Positions 57,842-64,000 of a stretch of DNA of 64,000 nt are shown one piece after another. Under the pieces are notes generated by a model. That model was given only the letters and a program-made list of their open reading frames with translations, ran no database searches and had not been told where the DNA came from. The stretch comes from Saccharothrix carnea (GTDB lineage: Bacteria > Actinomycetota > Actinomycetes > Mycobacteriales > Pseudonocardiaceae), in contig NZ_PYAX01000004.1 in assembly GCF_003014735.1 (NCBI RefSeq), forward strand, positions 372,001 to 436,000, read 5' to 3'. The position numbers and the translations under genes were made by a program. Numbering within the stretch: position 1 is the stretch's first letter; every line of letters starts with the position of its first letter.

Positions 57842-60800
57842 ATGGGGGCGCGATCCGGCTTAGCCGACTTCGGTCGGTACGAGATCCGCGAGCTGCTCGG
57901 ACAGGGCGGCATGGGCGTGGTGCACCGCGCCTACGACACGGTCAACGACCGCGTCGTCGCGCTGAAGCGCCTCTCCGCCTCCACCACCGACCACGAGTAC
58001 CGCGCCCGGTTCCAGCGCGAGTCGCGCATCGCCGCCGCGCTCCGCCACCCGAACGTCGTCCCGGTCAACGACTTCGGCGAGGTCGACGGCCACCTCTTCC
58101 TCGACATGATGCTGGTCGAGGGCACGGACCTGCGCCGCGCGCTGGGCACCAACGAGGTGGACCCGGTGCGGGCGTTCGGGATCCTCGCGCAGGTCGCCGC
58201 CGCGCTGGACGCCGCCCACGAGCGCGGCCTGGTCCACCGGGACGTGAAGCCGTCCAACATCCTGGTCACCGCCGACGACCACGCCTACCTGGCCGACTTC
58301 GGCATCGCCCGGGAGACCTCGCCCGAGGCCACCGCGCTGACCCGGTCCGGCGACCTGGTCGGCTCGTGGGACTACCTGGCCCCGGAACGGCTGTCCGGTG
58401 GCGCGGTCGACGGGCGCGCGGACCAGTACTCCTTGGCGTGCGTGCTGTTCGAGTGCCTGACCGGCCGCCTGCCGCACGCGGCGACCGACCCGGCCGCGAA
58501 GGTCGCCGCCCACCTCCTCCAGCCGCCGCCCGCGCCATCGGTGTTCAGCCCGACCGTCACGCCCGCGCTGGACGCGGTGGTCCTGCGCGGCCTGGCGAAG
58601 GACCCGGCGCGGCGGTTCGAGTCGGCGACGGCGCTGATCACGGCGGCGCGAACGGCCGCGTTCGCCGGTGAGACCGCGGTGGCCGCCCGGCCGACGTCAC
58701 CGGCACCGGGTGACGACCAAGGCCGGTTGGTGCGCGCGATCCTGCGTTCCGCCAACCGGCCGCGCACCTCCCGCCCGCACGCGTCCGCCACGCCGTACCC
58801 GGGCCTGAGCGGGTTCGAGCGGGACGACGCGGATCTCTTCCACGGCCGCGCGGACGTCGTCACCGAGCTGCTGGTCCGGTTGGCCGAGCAGGTGCGCGGC
58901 GGTGAGCCGGTGGTGCTGGTCGGCGCGTCCGGCGCGGGCAAGTCGTCCGTGCTCAGGGCCGGCCTGCTGCCCGCGCTGGCCGGTGAGGCCGACGAGACGT
59001 GGCCGCAGGTCGTGCTGACGCCCGGGGTGGACCCGATCGGCAACCTGGCCGCCGCGATGGCCGCGCACACCCCGCTCGGCGCGGCGGAGTGGGCACGGCT
59101 GGTCTGGGAGTCGCCGCTGCGGTTCGGCGAGGCGTGCGCGCGCACCACGCGGCCGGTGATCGTGGTCGACCAGTTCGAAGAGGTGTTCAACGCGCCGGAG
59201 GCGGACCGGTTGGCGTTCACCACCGCGCTGACCGCCGCACGGCCCGCGATGGTGGTGCTGGCCGTCCGCGGTGACCTGGTGGACCGGTGCATCGAGCTGG
59301 CGCCGCTGCGGCCCGCGCTGGCCGCGCCCGTGCTGCTGGGACCGCTGGACGCGACCGGGCTGCGGCAGGCGATCGTCAGCCCGGCCAAGGACTTCGGCGT
59401 CGACGTGGAACCGGGCCTGGCGGAGCGGATGATCGCCGACCTGGGTGTGCGCGGCGAGATCGGCTACGACCCCGGAGCGCTGCCCCGGTTGGCGCACGCG
59501 CTGCGCGAGACGTGGCTGCACCGCGACGGACCGGTGCTGACGCTGGCCGCCTACCGCCGGGCGGGCGGCATCGACGGCGCGGTGTCGCGCACCGCCGAGG
59601 AGATCCACGCCGCGCTGGACCCGGCCGGGCGGCAGGCGTTGCGCTCGATCCTGCTGCGGCTGGTGGCGGTGCTGGACGACGGCGCGGTGGTGCGGCGGCG
59701 GGTCGACCCGGCCGAGTTCGCGCCGCAGCGGCACGTGCTGGACCGGCTGATCGCGGCACGGCTGGTGACCGTGGACGGCTCGGGCGCGCGGCTGAGCCAC
59801 GAGGCGCTGTTCACCGCGTGGCCGCGCCTGCGCGACTGGATCGAGGAGGACCGCGCCGGACTGGTGCAGCACCGCCGGTTCACCGACTCGGTCCGGGCCT
59901 GGGCCGAGTCCGGGCAGCACGACGACGACCTGTACCGGGGCGTGCGGTTGACGGCGCTGACCGGGTGGCTGGAGTCGGCGCGCGACCGGGTCCGGTTGCA
60001 GCCGGTGGAGCAGGAGTTCCTGGCCCGGTCGACGGCCGCGGAGCACGCGGGTCAGCTGGCGGCGCGCAAGCGCACGAACCGGTTGCGCGGCCTGGTGGTG
60101 GCGTTGAGCCTGCTGCTGGTGGTCGCGTCGGTGGCGGTCGTGGTGGCGACGCGGTTGCAGCAGTCGGCACAGGCCGAACGGGACCGGGCGGACCTCGGCA
60201 GGCAGCAGAACCTGTCGCGGCAGCTGGCGGCGGAGTCGGCGCTGGCCCGGCTGGTGGACCCGCGGCGGGCCGCGTTGGCCGCGCTCGGGTCCTGGCGGGC
60301 GAGCCCGACCCTCGAAGGCCGCAGCGCGCTGCTGTCCGCGATCACCGACGCCTACCGCGGCCGGATGACCGGGCACGACGGTGCGATCAACGCGCTCGCG
60401 GTCAGCGGTGACGGCACGGTCGCGGCGTCCGGCGGCCGGGACGGCACGCTGCGGCTCTGGGACCTGCCCGCGCGCCGCGAGCTGGCGGTGCTGGACGACA
60501 GCAAGGACGGCTGGTACCGCACGGCGGTGATGAGCACCGATGGCCGCTTCCTCGCGACGGCCGACGTGACGTCGTCGAAGGTCGAGCTGTGGGACGTGGC
60601 GGCGCGCAAGCGGGTGTTCACCGTGCCGGAGCGGGCGGTCGACACGGCGCTCTCGCCGGACGGCGGCACGCTCGCCGCCTACACCGATCGCGGCGTGGTG
60701 GTGTGGGAGACGGCGGGGTTCACCGAGCGGGCGGTGTTCGTCGTGCCGCCGTCCATCCGGATGGTGATCTCGCCGGACGCGAAGCTGATCGCGACGACCG

Positions 60801-62254
60801 AGGGCAACGGCGTGCAGGTGTACCGGACGGCGGACGGCGCGCGGGTCGCCACCCTGACCGGGCACACCGCCGAGGTGCAGTCGCTGGCGTTCGCGCCCGA
60901 CACCGGGCTGCTGGCCAGCACCGGGATGGACGCGGCGGTCCGGTTGTGGGACACCACGACGTGGACGGCGCGCAGGGTCATCGACGCGCCCGAGGCGGGG
61001 ATGAGCTCGGTGGCCTTCACGCCGTCCGGCTCGGCCGTGGTGGGCGGCGCGGTGGGCGCGAACGTGTACTCGTGGGACGTCGCGACCGGCGAGATGCTCA
61101 CCCAGTACGCGACGGGTTCGGTGACCACGTTCGCCGTGGCCATGACCGCCGAGGGCCGCACGCTGCTCAGCGCCGACTCGACCGGCGTGATCACGGTGTG
61201 GACCTACCAGCGGACGGTGCTCGGCACGCGCGACTACTCCGTCCTCGGGGCGGCCTTCCAGCCCGGAGGGGAACTGCTCGCCACCACCAGCGGCGACGGC
61301 GCGGTGCGGCTGTGGGACCACCGGAACTCACGGCTGGTGCACGAGACCGAAGGACACCAGGACGACGCCTACGACGTGGCGTTCAGCCCGGACGGCGCCG
61401 AGCTCGCCACCGTGGCCGAGGACGGCACGCTCGTGGTGTGGAAGGCGGACACGGGCGCGGAGGCGCGCCGGTTCTCCCGTCCCGGCACGGAGTTCACCGC
61501 GGTGACGTTCAGCCCCGATGGCCGGACGATCGCCGTGGCGGGCCGCACCCCGACCGGGTCGAAGGAAGACCGCGACGAGGTGCTGCTGTTCGACGCGGCC
61601 GACCTGGAGCTGACCCAGCGCCGGTCGACCAGGGAGGAACCGCGCAACACGCCGGTCGACGGGCTCCAGCCCAACTACCCGGCCTCGACCTCGTTCAGCC
61701 CGGACGGCCGCACGCTCGCGGTGGCGTTGTCGGGCGGCAGGATCGGTCTGTGGGACCTGGTGGACCCCGGCTCGACGTGGACCGTGCTGCCCGGCCACGA
61801 CGGCATCGCGATCGACGTCGAGTTCAGCCCGGACGGCTCGCTGCTGGCCACGGGCGGCGGCGACCGGCTGGTGAGGCTGTGGCGGGTCAAGGACGGCGTC
61901 GAGGTCGGCACGTTCACCGGCAACGACGCGCCGGTGCGCCGGGTCGCGTGGAGCCCGGACGGCAAGACCCTGGCCACCGCGAGCCAGGACACGGTGGTGC
62001 GGCTGTGGGAGGTCGACGGCGGGCGGCAGGTCGCGCGGCTGGACCGGCACGGTGCCGAGCTGAACGACGTGGCGTTCGACCCGTCCGGCGAGCTGATCGC
62101 CTCGGTCGGCGCCGACGGCACCGCCCGCCTGTGGGAGCTGCGGACCGACCACGCGGTCGAGGTGCTGTGCGGCGCGCTCGACCGGGAGTCGCTGGCCGAG
62201 GAGTGGCGTGCGCTGGGGCCGGACCGGGGCGACCCGCCCGGCTGCCCGGAGTAG
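57842..62254 (+). CDS. Ser/Thr kinase - STAND ATPase - WD40 protein
   Basis: A 1470-residue multidomain protein. The kinase domain (about 11-270) has GQGGMGVVHRA, VALK, HRDVKPSNIL and DFGIAR. An nSTAND ATPase region (about 318-700) has Walker A GASGAGKSSVLRA (about 359-371) and Walker B-like VIVVDQFEEVF. A single TM helix lies at about 747-772. A C-terminal WD40 propeller covers about 842-1470, with 12-14 blades (repeated SPDGxxLA...VRLWD). The kinase and ATPase face the cytosol, and the propeller lies beyond the TM helix unless the helix is not inserted. Such proteins sense ligands through WD40 and signal by phosphorylation; some STAND proteins act in phage defence. FHA-like partner follows 4 bases on. 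Confidence 0.92.
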   Translation: MGARSGLADFGRYEIRELLGQGGMGVVHRAYDTVNDRVVALKRLSASTTDHEYRARFQRESRIAAALRHPNVVPVNDFGEVDGHLFLDMMLVEGTDLRRALGTNEVDPVRAFGILAQVAAALDAAHERGLVHRDVKPSNILVTADDHAYLADFGIARETSPEATALTRSGDLVGSWDYLAPERLSGGAVDGRADQYSLACVLFECLTGRLPHAATDPAAKVAAHLLQPPPAPSVFSPTVTPALDAVVLRGLAKDPARRFESATALITAARTAAFAGETAVAARPTSPAPGDDQGRLVRAILRSANRPRTSRPHASATPYPGLSGFERDDADLFHGRADVVTELLVRLAEQVRGGEPVVLVGASGAGKSSVLRAGLLPALAGEADETWPQVVLTPGVDPIGNLAAAMAAHTPLGAAEWARLVWESPLRFGEACARTTRPVIVVDQFEEVFNAPEADRLAFTTALTAARPAMVVLAVRGDLVDRCIELAPLRPALAAPVLLGPLDATGLRQAIVSPAKDFGVDVEPGLAERMIADLGVRGEIGYDPGALPRLAHALRETWLHRDGPVLTLAAYRRAGGIDGAVSRTAEEIHAALDPAGRQALRSILLRLVAVLDDGAVVRRRVDPAEFAPQRHVLDRLIAARLVTVDGSGARLSHEALFTAWPRLRDWIEEDRAGLVQHRRFTDSVRAWAESGQHDDDLYRGVRLTALTGWLESARDRVRLQPVEQEFLARSTAAEHAGQLAARKRTNRLRGLVVALSLLLVVASVAVVVATRLQQSAQAERDRADLGRQQNLSRQLAAESALARLVDPRRAALAALGSWRASPTLEGRSALLSAITDAYRGRMTGHDGAINALAVSGDGTVAASGGRDGTLRLWDLPARRELAVLDDSKDGWYRTAVMSTDGRFLATADVTSSKVELWDVAARKRVFTVPERAVDTALSPDGGTLAAYTDRGVVVWETAGFTERAVFVVPPSIRMVISPDAKLIATTEGNGVQVYRTADGARVATLTGHTAEVQSLAFAPDTGLLASTGMDAAVRLWDTTTWTARRVIDAPEAGMSSVAFTPSGSAVVGGAVGANVYSWDVATGEMLTQYATGSVTTFAVAMTAEGRTLLSADSTGVITVWTYQRTVLGTRDYSVLGAAFQPGGELLATTSGDGAVRLWDHRNSRLVHETEGHQDDAYDVAFSPDGAELATVAEDGTLVVWKADTGAEARRFSRPGTEFTAVTFSPDGRTIAVAGRTPTGSKEDRDEVLLFDAADLELTQRRSTREEPRNTPVDGLQPNYPASTSFSPDGRTLAVALSGGRIGLWDLVDPGSTWTVLPGHDGIAIDVEFSPDGSLLATGGGDRLVRLWRVKDGVEVGTFTGNDAPVRRVAWSPDGKTLATASQDTVVRLWEVDGGRQVARLDRHGAELNDVAFDPSGELIASVGADGTARLWELRTDHAVEVLCGALDRESLAEEWRALGPDRGDPPGCPE

Positions 62255-62258
62255 CGCC

Positions 62259-63071
62259 GTGCCCAGGGTGGTGGTGCGCGGCGCGGGCCTGGCTTCGGTG
62301 GTGCTGGGGCCGGGCGAGTCGCTGCTGTTCGGACGCGCGCCGCACGACGTGGTCGGCCCGGCGCGTCCGGGTCGGGTGGTGGTGGCGCTGCCGGACTGCG
62401 CTCCGCACGTGTCGCGGCTCGTCGGCGAGCTGGCGGTGGGCGCGGACGTGGTGTCGCTGAAGTGGCTGGGCGCGGGCGAGGCGCAGCTGTCGAGCCTGTT
62501 CGACGCGCCGGGCGGTGCGCGGCGGGTGATCCTGACCCGGTCGGCGTCGGCGCTGCTGGACGCCGGCGAGAACCAGGTGGTGCTGCTGCTGGGCAGGCGC
62601 GGCGCCGGGGACGGGTTCGCCGACCTGCTGATCACCATCGACGTGGAGCACTCGCCGGTGACGCCGGACGTGCCGTTCGGGTCGGCGGGCGGCGACACGC
62701 GGACCGGCCCGGGGCTGGCGCGCGGCGGGCGGGACTGGTTCGTCGCGCTGGCGTTGTGCGAGCCGTGGCTGGTCGGCGCGGACGACTACCCCCGGCCGCC
62801 GTCGAACCGGGAGATCTTCGAACGGGTCCGCGAGTGGCACGGCTACGCCTGGAACCTGCACCGGCCGCAGCGGGTGGACGACGCGATCCGGGCGATCTCG
62901 GCGATCGCGTTCGGCGCGGCGGACGACCCGTTCCTGGCACCGCACGAGGGACGGTTGCAGAACGTGCGCTTCGCGGTGGCCCGTCGTGCCGCCGAGGTCC
63001 GCCTGGTCACCGCCGCGGACCTGGCCGAGGTGACCAGGACCGCCAAGGCCCGCAACCCACCCGCCACCTGA
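62259..63071 (+). CDS. FHA-like domain protein
   Basis: A 270-residue protein. The N-terminal part has FHA features (ESLLFGR, later PHVSRLVGEL), suggesting phosphothreonine binding, although the loops are divergent. The rest is helical (NREIFERVREWHGYAW...) and unknown. The GTG lies 4 bases after the kinase stop; co-translation suggests it is a substrate or adaptor of that kinase. Confidence 0.65.
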   Translation: MPRVVVRGAGLASVVLGPGESLLFGRAPHDVVGPARPGRVVVALPDCAPHVSRLVGELAVGADVVSLKWLGAGEAQLSSLFDAPGGARRVILTRSASALLDAGENQVVLLLGRRGAGDGFADLLITIDVEHSPVTPDVPFGSAGGDTRTGPGLARGGRDWFVALALCEPWLVGADDYPRPPSNREIFERVREWHGYAWNLHRPQRVDDAIRAISAIAFGAADDPFLAPHEGRLQNVRFAVARRAAEVRLVTAADLAEVTRTAKARNPPAT

Positions 63072-63080
63072 CCCGCCGGG

Positions 63081-63611
63081 TCAGAGCGGTTCGGTCGCCG
63101 GTAGCCGGATCCAGCCGGCGGTTCCGGCACTGAGCACCACCACACCGCCGGACAGCTTCGCGTCCTCGAAGTCGACCTTGCCACCGGAGAACGCCGTGCT
63201 CCCGAAGTCGACCACCCCAACGGCCAGGGTCACGTACCGGAAGTCGATGTCTCCCCCGGACATCCGCACGTCGGTGAAGTCGACGTGCCCGTCGCGGATC
63301 TCGGCGGTCATGAAGTCGAGGGAGCCACCGGCGATCCGCGCGTCGCTGAACGTGATCTCACCGCCGGAAACCTCCGCGCCCGCGAAATGGGTGTGGCCGC
63401 CGGAGAACTTCGCACCGCGGAAGTCGATCCGGCCGCCGGAGAACGTCGCGTCGTGGAAGATCAGCTCGGTCCCGGGCCCGATGTGTACCTCCTTCAGGTC
63501 GCCGCCGTCGAACGCGGCCCCGGTGAAGTCGAAGGTGCGGCCGTTCCACGGCACCGGGGCGTCGGCGGCGCAGGTGCGCAGGTGCGCGGCGACGACCCGG
63601 ATGACGCGCAT
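63081..63611 (-). CDS. Pentapeptide-repeat-like beta-helix protein
   Basis: A 176-residue protein. After a short N-terminal part it consists of about twelve 10-residue units of the form F-x-x-A-x-(F/L/V)-x-G-G-x-(I/V)-x-F (ATFSGGRIDFRGAKFSGG). These build a right-handed beta-helix of the pentapeptide-repeat class. GAGGAGGG precedes the ATG at 63611. Such proteins are often adaptor or DNA-mimic-like; the function here is unknown. It is convergent with the FHA gene. Confidence 0.78.
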   Translation of the reverse strand: MRVIRVVAAHLRTCAADAPVPWNGRTFDFTGAAFDGGDLKEVHIGPGTELIFHDATFSGGRIDFRGAKFSGGHTHFAGAEVSGGEITFSDARIAGGSLDFMTAEIRDGHVDFTDVRMSGGDIDFRYVTLAVGVVDFGSTAFSGGKVDFEDAKLSGGVVVLSAGTAGWIRLPATEPL

Positions 63612-63681
63612 CGCTGCCCTCCTCCGGTCGGTGACTGCCCATGATCGTGCCGTACGCCGAACCGCGACCACGCCGAACGGG

Positions 63682-63999
63682 CTAGTCTGCGGCCGGGTCC
63701 CGGCGAGACGGGCCGTCGTCCTCCCCCTCGACCTTCACCGTGGGCGCGTCCTCGACCTTGGCCGTGGGCGCGTCCTGCTCGACCTTGACCGTGGGAGCCT
63801 CGTTCTGGACCGCGTCGGCGGCCCGCTCGACCGTTACGGTCCCCGCCTCCGCCGGCGGCCGCACGACCGGCGCGGGGAACCCGAACGGCGGCGTGTCCAC
63901 ATCGGACCCCATCACCGGAACCGACCCCGGCCCTGGCCCCACAGGGCCCGTGAGCCTGCGCCTGCGGGACAACGCGATCGCCGTGCCCGCCGTCGCCGT
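63682..63999 (-). CDS. C-terminal part of a membrane protein
   Basis: The gene enters from beyond the right edge. The visible 105 residues begin with a hydrophobic stretch (TATAGTAIAL) followed by SRRRR, which looks like the end of a membrane helix. A cytosolic disordered tail follows, with three acidic repeats of APTVKVE type. A TTG at 63972 is in frame but is likely internal. Function unknown. Confidence 0.5.
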   Translation of the reverse strand, partial: TATAGTAIALSRRRRLTGPVGPGPGSVPVMGSDVDTPPFGFPAPVVRPPAEAGTVTVERAADAVQNEAPTVKVEQDAPTAKVEDAPTVKVEGEDDGPSRRDPAAD

Positions 64000-64000
64000 G

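Noticed and set aside
58697-61321. 874-codon minus-strand open frame
   Set aside because: Antisense to the kinase-STAND-WD40 gene, with low-complexity Arg/Gly/His composition and no ribosome site.

Overview
This is a 64 kb chromosomal segment from a very GC-rich actinomycete. GTG starts are common, third codon positions are almost always G or C, and secreted proteins often carry Thr/Pro-rich linkers. The gene content (Lrp-linked bkd operon, DUF742, DUF4142, PE-free DUF3558-like lipoprotein, LAL regulators, SelO, family 2B encapsulin) suggests Pseudonocardiales, in the Saccharothrix/Actinosynnema/Lentzea range. The genus is inference from gene content. I saw no rRNA, tRNA, CRISPR array, transposase or phage module.

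Layout. 0-6.5 kb: end of an ABC ATPase, an SGNH hydrolase, a small-protein/GGCT/GNAT block, then a tightly overlapping branched-chain 2-oxoacid dehydrogenase operon (E1a-E1b-E2) divergent from an Lrp regulator. 6.9-13.5 kb: CAP-domain lipoprotein, OmpR/HK pair, TetR, second SGNH hydrolase, VIT-family transporter. 13.8-19.8 kb: gltBD glutamate synthase. 20-29 kb: MarR, diguanylate cyclase, RhiA-like protein, lipoprotein, Ser/Thr kinase, O-methyltransferase, PPK2 and a decayed protease. 29-34 kb: LacI regulator divergent from a secreted GH30 glycosidase, then SelO. 34-40 kb: secreted cyclase-family enzyme, alcohol dehydrogenase, hotdog thioesterase, LAL regulator, and divergently a secreted cutinase-like polyester (PET-type) hydrolase.

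40.3-46 kb is the most interesting region. Two tandem family 2B encapsulin shell genes, each carrying a cyclic-nucleotide-binding-like insertion, are followed by a polyprenyl diphosphate synthase (the likely cargo) and ispH, which makes the IPP/DMAPP that such a synthase uses. A perfect 20-bp tandem duplication covers the ribosome binding site and start of the synthase. Removing one copy would fuse a 58-codon Gly/Pro/Ala-rich upstream reading frame to the synthase. That is the position where family 2 cargo proteins carry a disordered shell-targeting segment. A 570-bp stretch with unusual codon use separates the synthase from ispH.

46-64 kb: macrolide-exporter-type ABC pair, orphan DUF742, 3-hydroxyisobutyrate-dehydrogenase-like enzyme, and an ECF sigma/anti-sigma pair divergent from a membrane redox operon (lipoprotein, DUF4142, a cytochrome b-ferredoxin fusion, and a FAD reductase with a long disordered tail). 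Then come an M15 peptidase, a 1470-residue kinase-STAND-WD40 protein with an FHA-like partner, a pentapeptide-repeat-like protein and a partial membrane protein.

A dispersed repeat occurs three times (3904-3963, 11361-11524, 51161-51245). One copy lies inside the E2 coding sequence and encodes part of its linker.
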